DNA from: Ignelater luminosus
Taxonomy: Eukaryota; Arthropoda; Insecta; Coleoptera; Elateridae
Direction of reading: 5' to 3'
Length of the DNA: 64,000 nt
Assembly (NCBI GenBank): GCA_011009095.1
Contig: VTPC01091250.1
Coordinates: 85,011-149,010 of the forward strand
Position numbers and translations under genes: made by a program
The notes under the pieces: generated by a model
The model's database searches: none
Told to the model about the DNA's origin: nothing
What the model saw: the letters and a program-made list of their open reading frames with translations, nothing else
Part shown: positions 13,419 to 24,722 of the stretch, piece by piece
Numbering within the stretch: position 1 is the first letter of the stretch
Layout of the letters: the number at the start of each line of letters is the position of its first letter

Positions 13419-13776
13419 AGAGTTTGAGCAAACAACCAACAATATACAAACGTTGATATAACTTAACATAACCTGACGATCTAGGTGGATGTGGTTATTT
13501 AAGAAAACACGTTTTCAATTTATTCATTTATTATTAAAAAATTAGTAACAGTGAAAATATCGTCAAAATGCACACGCTCGAAGTACACGCCACAACTTAC
13601 TAACCTCACAAACTGATTTATCGTATACGGTATTCGCTCTCTTTTATTTGTAAAAGGAAATAGTGGGCTCTGATAAATTTTAGCGTTGCGATAATGTTTT
13701 GAACGTGTGCAGTTGTCACATGGTTGTTACAAAATAATGTTGTCATACAGCGTAATTAATTTGCGCTCAAACTCTA
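13419..13776. repeat. Possible small MITE with 16-base inverted ends
   Basis: AGAGTTTGAGCAAAC at 13419 faces TTTGCGCTCAAACTCT ending at about 13776. The 358 bases between include palindromic bits such as TATCGTATACGGTATTCG. No target duplication is clear, so this remains tentative. Confidence 0.4.
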
Positions 13777-13989
13777 GTATAAGGTTTGTTCCAGCAGTAA
13801 ATCACAAACGGTTTATGATTTCTTGCAAACTAGTACCTAACTCATTTAAAAAAGAATAAGATGGACGCAAGAAAGAATTATTTATTTATTCTAGCAACTA
13901 TTAGGTACATAAAAAAAACTAATTTTAGCAAGTAAACATTAAAAAAGTAAGTATAACATTAATTTAATTACATTATTACATTTAAAGAA

Positions 13990-15183
13990 ACTGTTAGTTA
14001 AGTTACTTATCTTTTCTAATGGTTGACAACCTAAATCGACTTCACAATCATCATCGTCAGAAAAACCAAAATCATAATCATCATTCATCACTGTCACCAT
14101 TAATATTTATAATAAGTTCGGCTACATTATCTAGAAGTATAAATTCCCTACTAAGGTGTTCTACCTCTACTTGTTCTACATGAGCACACATTTTTTCTCA
14201 TTCTTCTACGGTGATTCTTGCAAATTCTTCTTGCCAATCTTCTTACACCATCCATTTTAAAAGTTATATTTCTAACTGCTATTCGCGGCTATTCGATTCT
14301 TTACTATGGTCTATATTTTTTCAATCGGGTTTAATTTCAGATGGTAAGGTGAGAGGCGAAGAACAACATGCCCATGCTCGGACAACACTTGATCTAAAAT
14401 ATACCTTTTGTATTGGGGTTTGTATTGTTTAATTTTTTCGTATAATTCTACCTCAGAAAATATTTCTCTTTCCACCAGTCTCTTTTGCACGTCTGCTTTT
14501 TTCCAAGCCGATGGGGCACATGCATTATGGTACGATGCATTATCAATTATGAAAACTAACTTTTCTGGCAAATTTGGCAACACTTGTTCATTTATCTATT
14601 TTATGTAATTAGTACCATTCATGATAATAATGCATTTGGAATGAATTCTTTTTTTCCACCACAGTGTACAATAATTAATCTTTGTCCATTAGCTAGCGGA
14701 ACCTTGAGGCAATTGTTTGTATGGCAGTATGGCTACTATGTAAATAGGTTTTTTTGCAATAAATGATATTTTGACCTTCTTCTTTAAACTTCTTTAATTT
14801 AAGCAGAAACTCAATTCTTTTTGCCCTGATATTAAATTTTTCCACTAGAATTTTTCTGTTGGCCTCTGTTTTTCTCCAATGAAATGTACTATGTTTTCCA
14901 GTAAATGTAACGTCTTAAGCTTTCACTCCTTGCAGTGTCTTATCGATGCTTGGTTTGCAGTTATGAATGCTAATAAATGAGTACACCACTCATCAAGGGT
15001 TGACTTGGAACTTGGTTTCACAATGCTCTTTCTGGGAGAAGTGAACTTGCTGCTGCTTGATTTAGTATCCTCTTCTTTAACAATTCTTCTCACGTTATTA
15101 AGAGCAACACCTGTAGCTTCCGCAATCCATTCTTGCAATCGAGCAAGAGGCTTGCCCAGTGTTTCTTCTGCTTCTTTTTTCAT
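13990..15183 (-). pseudogene. IS630/Tc1-like transposase relic
   Basis: On the minus strand, an N-terminal helix-turn-helix-like part (residues LQEWIAEATGV and a SSSSKFTSPRK linker, 15183-14923) is followed by a decayed middle. That middle includes FHWRKTEANRKILVEK and HSSHTA. Then comes the catalytic segment VFIIDNASYHN with KKADVQKRLVE, KPQYKRY and SPYHLKLNPIE (14583-14311). Weak C-terminal homology runs to about 13990. This is the insect IS630-like group with a long spacer between the second Asp and the Glu. The first catalytic Asp is replaced (CKKTYLHSS), and frameshifts and stops break the frame. It is dead. Terminal repeats were not located. Confidence 0.75.
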
Positions 15184-15832
15184 AAATTGGTGTACATTAT
15201 AAATAATTTGTCGCCCTTGGTTGTGAACAACCTTTTAGTTATTCATAATTAACCTGGTAAAAAAATAAACTGATTAATAACTATTCTAAGATATGCGCCC
15301 AAATGTAACAAAAAAAAATTAAGCTGTCCAACATGCAATGCTAGACATTTAAAAATGACTTTTAGTGGTTAAACAAGCAATTAAATTGCATCGCAGACTA
15401 TTAGAAATTCCAATTTTTCAGTGCTGTAACTGTAATATTACCACAAATAAAACCAGTTGAAATCATGTGAAAATTGTTTCTATTGCAAAATGTACATTGA
15501 ATTCCACCTTGAAGTGTGATTTTTAACTTAAGTTAAAAAACAAGAAGTGTTTTTAGTATCAGCAGATAGAAAATTACTTACAGAATGCAATGATGTGGAC
15601 AATGAATGAAAACAATAACACATTTGCAAGAGAAACATGCACAATTTTCATGCACAAGTGAGGTTAGGTTAGAAGAAAGAAGAAATTTCACCGTGATTTA
15701 TTCATTAAAAATATTTTTACTGAACTAATTATTATTGTATCTTGACACTTATAAAAAATTAATGTTTCCTATTAATTCCAAATGTGTTATAGTATTATTA
15801 CTTCTGTTTATAATTAAAAGGTTTATATATCA
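15184..15832. other. mub intron 1; presumed 5' LTR remnant of the copia element at the right
   Basis: There is no gene. The last part, ending TATATCA just before the primer-binding site at 15833, should be the 5' LTR of the copia element. I could not set its left edge because no matching 3' LTR is found. Confidence 0.35.
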
Positions 15833-15846
15833 GGTTATGGGCCCAG
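15833..15846 (+). other. Copia primer-binding site (initiator tRNA-Met fragment)
   Basis: GGTTATGGGCCCAG is the exact complement of the anticodon stem-loop of initiator tRNA-Met. This is the internal tRNA priming mode known for Drosophila copia. Its place, just after a TATATCA end and 130 bases before the gag start, supports its role. Confidence 0.85.
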
Positions 15847-15975
15847 ACATGAAAAGTGAACTGATTAATTTAAAAATTTCAGATAAAAAAAAGTTTGTTG
15901 TGTTTTTGTCTTAACCTCAATGTTTTCGTCGTGTTGTGCTCCAGTTTTCGTTTATTGTAATTAATAATAATAACA

Positions 15976-16518
15976 ATGTCTACAACTAACACTGTTAATG
16001 CTGTTCCAATATTAGCAGCAACAAATTTCAATAATTGGAAATTTAGGATTTTATCAATTTTAAAGAGAGATCAGTGTGCCGATGTAATCGATGGTGTGGT
16101 TCCCACAGATCCGGATAAAAAGAAAGAATATGAGGTAAAAGACACCAAAGCACAAGCAATTATAATTCAAGGAATTACAGATAAACATCTAGATATAATT
16201 AAAGATTGTGACACTGCAAAAACTCAATTAGATGCATTAAAAGCTGTTTTTGTGAGTAGTTCTTTCACAAAATTAACATTATGGCGTAAACTTTTCAATT
16301 TAAAATCAAAAGGAACTGATAGATTGGAAGATCACTTTGTGAAATTTGATACCATTATAAGAGATCTCCAAGATCTCGACTCATCAGTTGATAAAACCGA
16401 TCGTGTCTGTCACCTCTTATTATTGTTATCACCACAGTATGACACTGTGATAACTGCAATTGAAACACTGATGTTAAAATGGACTTCGTCAAAGCTAGAT
16501 TGTTGGATGAAGAACTAA
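15976..16518 (+). pseudogene. Copia gag fragment
   Basis: A 180-codon frame opens MSTTNTVNAVPILAATNFNN and continues with the WKFRILSIL and LFNLKSKGTDRLEDHF blocks typical of copia Gag (the UBN2-type domain). In intact relatives the frame continues past LLLLSPQYDTVITAIETL into the next block, but here it shifts by one base near 16475. Its last 20 or so residues are therefore out of frame. Confidence 0.85.
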
Positions 16519-17522
16519 AATTAAAAGATAAAAATACTAATACTATTAAAGATCATTCTGAAGTAAGTTTTAAAGCTTCAAATAATAATTATACATATTT
16601 TCCGCGTGGTGATAGATCTCAGTATAATTACCAGAATAATTTTCGAGGATGTGGAAGAGGAAGAGTACGCAGCAGAGGCAATTTTTCATGTTATCCTGCT
16701 AAGCTTCAGGCTAACTTGGCAAATGAAAATAATATTTTGCTATATGCTGCTAATGCATGCAATCAATCAAAATTACCTCCGAATGCCGTGGTCCTTGATT
16801 CAGGGGCAAGTAACCATTTTTTGAAAGAAGAATTACTGCCATATATGAAAAATGTAATTAAACTAGAAAACAAGCTGAATATTAACTTGGCAGATGGAAA
16901 AGTTATTACTGCATCCTTAAAAGGAGACCTGATAGTAAATTGTCAGGGTAAAAGATTAACAATAGAAACTCTTATTGTTTCAAATATTAAGCACAATTTA
17001 CTTTCTGCTTCAAAAATTGCTTCTAGAGGTTTGAAAGTTGTAATAAGAGAAAATAATGCTGTTATATGTGGTCAAGGTTTTAAATTAGTCTGCAAAAAAT
17101 TCAGTGGAGTGTATATTCTTCAAGTTGACAATTTTAAGAAAGAGAATTATTGTAACGTGACAATAGAAAGTGGCGAGCTGTGGCACAAGAGACTTGGTCA
17201 TTTTGGGAAGGATGGACTTGTACAATTGGGTCTGCCCTATCCTGAAAAAGTGTGTACATCCTGCATAGAAGGCAAAGCTTGCAGATTACCCTTTTATAAG
17301 CAAGAAAAGAGTTCACAGTGCATAGGGGACTTGATCCACTCTGATATAAGCGGTCCCGTGACTCCTTCAACTTTATATGGTGAAAGATATTTCCAGGTAA
17401 TCTCGGACGACTATTCTCATTTTGTAATAGTTAAATTATTAAAGAATAAGTCAGAAGCAGCTGACAACTTGATTTCATACATTCGTACAATGCAGGCACA
17501 ATTAGCCACTCCCCTCAGATGA
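16479..17522 (+). pseudogene. Copia gag C-terminus, protease and N-terminal integrase
   Basis: The frame resumes at FVKARLLDEELKLK. An Arg/Gly-rich stretch follows where a CCHC zinc knuckle should be, but no full knuckle is present. Protease is marked by VVLDSGASNHF with the active-site Asp. Integrase starts with LWHKRLGHFG and CTSCIEGKA, a complete HHCC zinc-binding set. The first catalytic Asp follows in IHSDISGPV. The frame stops at 17520-17522, about where the block carrying the second catalytic Asp should be; that part looks deleted. Confidence 0.85.
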
Positions 17523-18817
17523 ACGGCAAGGCTGAACGCCTAAACCGGACTTTGTTAGACAAATTACGTGCTAAAATCATTGATTCAGGAATACCAAAGT
17601 ATCTATGGGGTGAAGCATTAAAGTGCACCGCCTATGAATTAAACAGATCCCCCACTTCAACTTTAAATCGCAGGAAAACTCCTTCAGATTTATGGAATGG
17701 TAGAAATGATTTGAACAAATTACGAGTTTTTGGTTGTCGTGCCTGGCATACGATCATTCCCAAGAAAAGTAAACTAAATCCCAGGGCAGTTCGTGCAGTA
17801 ATGGTAGGGTACTGCGGAGGTGGATATCGGCTATGGCTTCCGGGAGAAAAGAAAGTTATTAGATCTCGAGACATAAGGTTTGATGAAACTGTTATGGAAT
17901 ACTATGCAAAAGAAAAAGCCAATGAAAAACGGGTAAACGAGCCAGAAGTAAGGTTTTTAGTCCCTCCAATTTATGATCCTCCTGAAATTACAAATGAAGA
18001 ACCAGAAAGAACTGAGGAAGATGTTGTTGAAAACAATAATGAAAAAATTGAAAATAATGAGAGTAGTAGTAGTGAAAGTGAAGAAGAAGGGAGACCAATA
18101 AGAGAAATAAAGCAGCCTGGTTACCTTAAAGATTACAAACTTTTTACAGCATATTTTTTTCTCACTGCCTCAGAAGATGTGCCAAATTCATATGAAAAGG
18201 CCTGTAAATCAGAAGAATGGAGAGAAGCGATTCAAAACGAGTTGGATTCTCATAAGAAGTTAGGTATTTGGAATCCTTTAGATTTGCCCCCCGGCAAAAC
18301 AGCAATTGATACTCGCTGGGTATTTAAGATAAAAGAAGATGGTTCGAAGAAAGCCAGACTAGTGGCAAGAGGGTTCCAGGTTCCAAATGAACCATATGAA
18401 TTTTTGTTTGCACCTCTATGCAGAATACCTACAGTTAGACTATTGATCTCAACGGCAGTCCAACATGATTGGAAATTGAAACAAGTAGACGTGCCAACGG
18501 CTTTTTTAAATGGCGATCTAGACACTGAAGTGTACATAAAAGTACCAAAGGGTTTAGTATGTGAGTCGAAAGTTTTAAGACTGGATCGTTCATTCTATGG
18601 ACTCCGAAATTCTCCGAAGTGCTGGAATGAAAAATTTTCAAAAGAAATGAACAAGCTTGGATTCAAACGTTCAATGTATGATTATTGTCCCTATTTAAAA
18701 AAAAATGTTTATTTAGTTTTGTTTGTGGACAATGCTATGATAATAGGGGATGATTGTGAAGTTATTGAACTGCTAAATAATTTACAAAAAATATTTAAAA
18801 TAAAGAAGCTCGGGTAA
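17519..18817 (+). pseudogene. Copia integrase C-terminus and reverse transcriptase
   Basis: The frame opens with NGKAERLNRTLLDKLR, the integrase third-acid region. An acidic linker (ESSSSESEEEGR) follows, then the RT: IDTRWVFKIKEDG, KARLVARGFQ, VDVPTAFLNGD, SFYGLRNSPKCW. The catalytic box reads FVDNAMIIG instead of the usual YVDD or FVDD, so an essential Asp is Asn and the enzyme should be inactive. A stop falls at 18815-18817 after KIKKLG, where relatives continue. Confidence 0.88.
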
Positions 18818-19016
18818 CCGAAATCGTTTATTGGTATGCAGATTGATCATACTTCAGATGGAATATTTTTGTCTCAGTCTAATATGATAAATCGAGTGCT
18901 TAAGGAATTTAGAATGGACAATTGCAAAACTGTTTCAACTCCAATGGAAGCAAATTTTAGTACAAAAGATGCTCCGATAGACAGAAATTCCTTATAGAAA
19001 GCTAATATGTAGTCTG

Positions 19017-19548
19017 ATGTACTTATCTGTGACTACAAGACCAGACATAGCATTTGCTACATCACTGCTAAGTTGCTACTTAGATACTCCTACTGAAGAG
19101 ACATGGAAAGCTGGTAAACGCATTCTTCGCTATTTAAATACAACCAAGGATTTTGGACTTACGTTTACCAAGGGCAATCCCGCTCTAGAAGGCATGTGTG
19201 ATGCAGATTGGGCCGGAGACAGCTACAAGGAAGAGTGTTAGTGGTTTTGTCTGCTATCATGCTGGCAATCCAATCGCCTGGCATTCAAAAAAGCAAACTT
19301 GTGTCGCATTATCATCTATGGAAGCAGAATATATTGCAGCAGGCTTAGGGGCTCAAGAATTGGTTCATTTACATGGAGTGCTCTCAGAATTAAATAATGA
19401 AACAAGTGAAAGTGTAGTGCTAAAAATAGATAATGTTAGTGCAATTTCGCTAATGCATACATTTTCAAATAGCAAACGTGGTAAACATATTGAAATCAAA
19501 CATCATTTTATGTGTCTTAAATACAACAAGAAATACTTACAGGTTTGA
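19017..19548 (+). pseudogene. Copia RNase H remnant
   Basis: Two overlapping frames (19017-19241 and 19198-19548) hold [18 protein letters not shown] (here [14 protein letters not shown]), [26 protein letters not shown] and SNSKRGKHIEIKHHF. These are standard Ty1/copia RNase H blocks. A frameshift lies near 19225. Coding similarity ends soon after EIKHHF, so the last part of the polyprotein is missing. Confidence 0.82.
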
Positions 19549-20864
19549 AATTACAAGGACGAACACAGTATTTGAAACAACAATGTAAATGCACATGCAC
19601 ACCAGATTGCAAACCTGAAATTTCAATTAATGTTTTTTTCATTTCATTCTAGAGAGTTGTAAAATAAGTTGAAAAAAGACTGTTTTGTAATATTATAATT
19701 TACACAAACAAAAACAAACAGAACACGTTTTACCACTAGAAGATTGCAACGAAACAACTACCAAACAAGAAATGACGTTTTCAGGAAGGCAATATTCATT
19801 ACATTGGCAAGTAATTGGAACACAGTTGGTTTCTGCGCAATCACCCATGAGGTTTTAACATAATTCTATAAGACGTATAATGTCTGTATAATAAATTGGT
19901 GGAAAATAATGTAAGTTATAAGATGCTGTTATTGCTAAAAAAAAGGACAATTCTCGTGACAATTTTGGTTTAACTGTTTAAATATGATATCTTAAAATTG
20001 AATTTTTAAATATGAATTCTTTGAAAGCATGTAAATTTGATTTTATTTTAACAGTTGAACCATTATCTTGTGATAAATCAATAATCTTTCGAGAAACTAA
20101 AAATAAAATCTCAAAATAAGAGTCTCGGTCTATCCCATTTGATGTTCTCTCTTCAGTATACCTGCACTTTCCATAAGCGTTGGTGCCATAACTTTAAAAT
20201 ATTGTTTTTGGAAATGTTAAATTTTGATTTTGATCTTAAGATTTTAAAAAGACCTAACAGTAAAGAGATGATATTCTATATATACTTATGAACTTTTGAT
20301 TTCATGAAAATATACATGCCCTGAGGTTAACAAAGTCTTGAAAAGAAATCAAGTTATAGATGTTACATTTCTGGAAAAACAAAAATACTAGAAAACTGTT
20401 TGAAAAAGTTTTAGAAAATTTGCTACATGCTTTCTGTATGTCATGTAAACTTATGTAGTAAATTCTCAGAATTCCAGTATAAAAGCAGAAAAAAGATATT
20501 TACAGAAGTTAATAAAAAAACACCAATTAAAGATATCAAACTGGCGTGTATGTATTACGTTACATTTTATTATCTTGTTATTTACCAATGTAGATTATAA
20601 TAGTAATTACAAGTTATATATAATTATTTTTAATGGATTTTTGGTTTGCACATTATTTTATCAAAGCTAATTTGCATAACAAAAAGTACTAATTTTCTAA
20701 ACAATAACTATTATTTCTACTAAAATCGGTGAACCAATGCAGTAATAAAACTGTGTGATCAGTGAATTATCAATGCAAGCTCTTTTTCAATTGGCTAAAA
20801 AACACATGTTTGAAGGCGGTTTCACACACAGAAGTGTGAACATCCACCAAACAGTGCATTATTA
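19549..20864. other. mub intron 1; nothing recognised
   Basis: AT-rich sequence with no ORF. I looked here for a 3' LTR matching the sequence before 15833 and did not see one. Confidence 0.45.
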
Positions 20865-22475
20865 TACAGTTTGTCTTAGGCTACTAGGAACATAGCCCCT
20901 ATTGTTGTATATGTATCCAAGGTTATGAAACAATCGTTAACAATAAAATTACTAAAAATGAATAAAATACAGCTTGTCTGAGACTTCTACGTTCTTACGT
21001 AGTCTAGGTAACGGATACTTGCTATTTAATATAACTTTTAATAATAATTACAAAACTAGTAGATACCCTTGACCAAATTAAAAAGAGAATAATATCATGA
21101 GGATATGTCAATCTGGAAATTTTGACTGTTTGATTTTGTTACTTGTTATTATCGTTGTTATTAACTTTTTTTTAATTGAGCTTTTCAAAAACATAAATGT
21201 TTATTTGATTCCAGAAAAAGTACAAGTTGTAAAATGGCATTACTTAGGAAATTCTTATCGTGACATAATCAATTTATTCGTTAATTAATTTGAAAACCGA
21301 CCTCCACCGTCGGTTACAACCATTAGCAGAATAATTTCGAATTTTGAAAGGTTTGGTTGCGTTTCACCAAATTTTCATAAAAATAGAACTGTTTGTGAAA
21401 AAACGGAAGAGGAGGAAAATCAACAAGTAGCTGTGCTGCAATTGAAGGAAATAATTTTCTATTTCTGAGGCAAGTTGGTGAGGTTTTAGATATTAGCAAA
21501 GATATTGTTCGCAAAATTTTGAAAGAAAAATAAGAAGAATGGACTTCTGCGAAACGGTTATGGAAATGGCAAACTGAGAGCATAATTTTATCAGCAATAT
21601 TTTATTTAGTGACGAATGTACTTTCCTTCTTAGTGGCCGTCACAACCCTTCTGTAGTTCGTTACTGGTCCCGCCAAAACACTCATGAGCATTACGATTAT
21701 CGTACCCAGTATACTCAAAAGTTAATTGTTTGGGCAGGGATTATAGAAGATACAATTATTGGACCATTCTTTATAGATCAAAATTTAAATGGAATTAGAT
21801 ATTTAAATCTTTTGGAGACTGAAGTAATTCCAATGATTCATCAAAGGCACATTAGATTGGAAAGTATATGGTTCCAGCAAGATGTATGTCTCGCTCATGA
21901 AACTGCGCAAGTAAGGAATTTTTAAATAATGCTTTTCCTAACCGCCTAAGTCATAGAGGAAGGATCAGGTGGCCGTCAAGGTCGCCTGATTTATCAGTAA
22001 ATGACTTTTTTTATGGGGGCATATTAAAAATGTTATTTATCGCCAAGAAGAAACGAGATCGGATACGTTGGACGAGCTCAGAGAAAAGATTATCTAAGCT
22101 ATTAGCTCTATGACTCCTTTAACATTAAGAAATGTTAAATAAGGATTTTACGATCGTCTGGGTTATCGTTTGACTCAGGAAGGCGGCTTATTTGAACATT
22201 TATTGTAAATGTAAAATTAAATTGTAGAACTTTTGTATTTTTGAGAGAGTTCAATAATTTATAATTATTGAAAAGTGTTTTTTATTGTAAATACCTATTT
22301 ATTGTATTTTTGTTATTAAAGGATCTCAGATTATCAAAATGCTTTTAATATGGATCTTCTTAGTTGGTTTCAATGGTTTTTATTACAGTACGAGTTTTAT
22401 TAATGACTATTTCATAACCTTGGATACATATACAACAATACTGGCTATGTACCTAGTAGCCTAAGACAAACTGTA
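20865..22475 (+). mobile_element. Decayed mariner-group transposon with about 95-bp inverted ends
   Basis: The left end TACAGTTTGTCTTAGGCTAC and its continuation to about 20960 (GTATATGTATCCAAGGTTAT) are repeated in inverted form at 22381-22475. TA flanks both ends (20863-20864 and 22476-22477). Inside, on the plus strand, lies a broken transposase. Helix-turn-helix-like fragments near 21220-21340 include NNRS-type residues TISRIISNFERFG. Catalytic blocks SDECTFLLSG, VWAGIIEDTIIGPFF, FQQDVCLAHE and RSPDLSVNDFFLWGHIK end near 22200. About 40 residues separate the second and third Asp, so it belongs near the DD41D group. Many stops and frameshifts make it inactive. Confidence 0.82.
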
Positions 22476-22485
22476 TACCGATTTA

Positions 22486-23432
22486 CAGTGTGTCCAATAT
22501 AAGGATGCACAGCATGGGGATCTTGGAAACGGTAAGAGATACAGCATCGGTTAAATGGGATGAAAGTTAGCTATTCATAAGACCTTTTTGTTGGCGTTTG
22601 CAAAATCTAGATATCTTAGATAGTTTCAGAGATATTTAAAAAAAAGTAGATTTCTTGATTTTCGTTATTATTTTTTCTTTCCTTTATTTGAAGAGATATC
22701 GGAAAACTAAAACCGCTTTTCCATTGCCACTTTTTGTTCTCTATTAAAATACGCTAACAAAATTCCTGTACAACGTTTTGGTTTCGAGTAACCATCATCA
22801 ACCTCATTTTTTTAAATAGGCGTAAAAACAATTGAAAATTGTTTTGGATAGCTCTTATTGTCATGATTCTAATGATGTAAACATGATAGGATTATTTTAG
22901 TTTTGATTTTTTTGTGTTGAATGTTGCTGTGACCAACTGTAATAATTGCTGTTCATATTCAAAATTTTGGTTGAGCACGTGATTTTTGACATAACCCCAG
23001 AGGAAAGAAATCTAATGGTGTCAGATCAGGTGATCGTGCTGGCCAGGATACTGCAGAATGCATTAATTTATAGCATAAGAAATCAAAATAACCCTATCAT
23101 GTTTATATCATTAAAATCGTGACAAGAACTATCCAAAACAATTTTCAATTGTTTTTTGCTTATTTAAAAAAAAATGAGGTTGATGATGGTTACTCGAAAC
23201 TGAAACATTCTACAGGAATTTTGTTAGCGTATTTTAATAGAGAACAAAAAGTGGCAATGGAAAATTGATTTTAGTTTTCTGATATCTCTGAGACTATCCA
23301 AGATATCTAGATTTTGCAAACGCCAACAAAAAGGCTCCTATAAATAGCCAACTTTCATCCCATTTAACCGATCCTGTATCTCTTACCATTTCCAAGATCC
23401 CCATGCTGTGCATCCTTATCTTGGACATACTG
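22486..23432. mobile_element. Palindromic mariner derivative with about 400-bp arms
   Basis: TA flanks both ends (22484-22485 and 23433-23434). Ends CAGTGTGTCC and, inverted, CAGTATGTCC continue into arms that stay similar to about 22890 on the left and from about 23092 on the right. Matching blocks include AAGGATGCACAGCATGGGGA, TTGGCGTTTGCAAAATCTAG and AAAACAATTTTCAATTG. The 200-bp centre encodes, on the minus strand, a mariner transposase tail, WPARSPDLTPLDFF then, after a frameshift, LWGYVKNHVLNQNFEYE. So this is a deletion and inversion derivative of a transposon, not a random palindrome. It lies 8 bp to the right of the preceding mariner. Confidence 0.85.
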
Positions 23433-23434
23433 TA

Positions 23435-24722
23435 TATAGAAACCACCATAACCTAAAACCTCTGTGCTTCCATTTTACTTCTTGTGTTTATTTTGTTTGT
23501 TAATTTTGTTTTTGGATAATAGACTTTAATGTGAATACCTAAACACTACTTATTTTAAATTTGGCGGGTGTTTTATTCACACTCTTTGTTACTGCTTGAC
23601 ATGCATTCATAATATAATCGACAATTCCAGATCTCTTGTGATATTACTACAGATAAATCCGGGGTTGTACGTATGTTGATTTGATTAAAACAAAATATTT
23701 TGCACAAGTAAACTGCTAACTTCATAATAGGATATTATTTTAAAGTAACATCAGAGATGTTTCTTTGATGCTTATATTCAAAGTTATAATATCATTATAA
23801 AGTTTTTAAGAAAGCTTGGTGAAAAATTCTTTGAAAAAGTGCCAAAAAACTAAAGTTGAACAAGTTTATTGAACTTTAATCAAAATAAGTTTTTATTTGA
23901 CCTTTTTAATTTATTATAAAATTGCTATTTAGATCAAGTATAATCTTTTCAGTGTTTAATATCAACCGATTTATTTCATTTTTATTTGAATTCATATAGC
24001 TGAGGTAACATGAATAATAAAATAACTTTAATCAGCTTTGCACAACAAGAGTCATTAAAAACATTTCAAATTTTGAGTTTTGTACCAGGTTCATTTTTAC
24101 TATCGTTAGTTAAGTGTAACTAGAGGATTATTGCCGTGCCACTTCCACAAGTTCCATTGTAATAATTCCCTAGTTAAACTTATTCAACAATTTAAAAGTG
24201 GATCTTAGTGTATTAAATTAAACAAAACAATCCACAATTAACATAATAATATTTGTTATAAAATGTCAATGTCAATCAGTTCTTAAAATTTTTATTAAAT
24301 TATGATTTTCTTGGTAGAAACATAAGTAATTGAAATTCATTATTATGTATTAAATGGCATCCATTAACTTACAAGAATAATCTTGTTTTAGTGTTTCCGC
24401 ATTTATCTATACTCTATAGACTGAGTCTGTATCTATGTCGAAGCCATATCAACCGTCGTTATGGTTACAGATAGTACATAGTAACCCCATCTCTATGGTT
24501 ACAGATAGTATATCAATTTAAATAAATGAGGTTAAAATGAATGAAAATGAAAACATAACATAAAAGACATATGATTTACCATGGGTGGGCCTCTTATTTT
24601 AATAAAAATGACTGTAATGAATGTCTATTTGATTACCCAATTTTATTGTTCTTTAGTTATAAATACAGTCTAAATTTAATGCAAAATGCATATTCTACTT
24701 GGTTATTTTTGCATATTTCTTC
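23435..24722. other. mub intron 1; nothing recognised
   Basis: AT-rich. Two near copies of ATGGTTACAGATAGTA (about 24459 and 24497) form a short tandem repeat. No gene is seen. Confidence 0.5.

Larger units (their letters stand above)
15833..19548 (+). mobile_element. Decayed Ty1/copia-type LTR retrotransposon
   Basis: The order is primer site, gag, protease, integrase, reverse transcriptase, RNase H, which is the copia order (integrase before RT). Individual blocks are listed separately. Damage includes a gag frameshift near 16475, a missing nucleocapsid zinc knuckle, and loss of the integrase segment with the second catalytic Asp near 17515. A stop lies after the RT at 18815-18817, frameshifts run through 18818-19250, and the end is missing after the RNase H block. 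No 3' LTR was found, so the element is 3'-truncated or its 3' part has been replaced. It sits in the sense direction inside mub intron 1. Confidence 0.88.
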
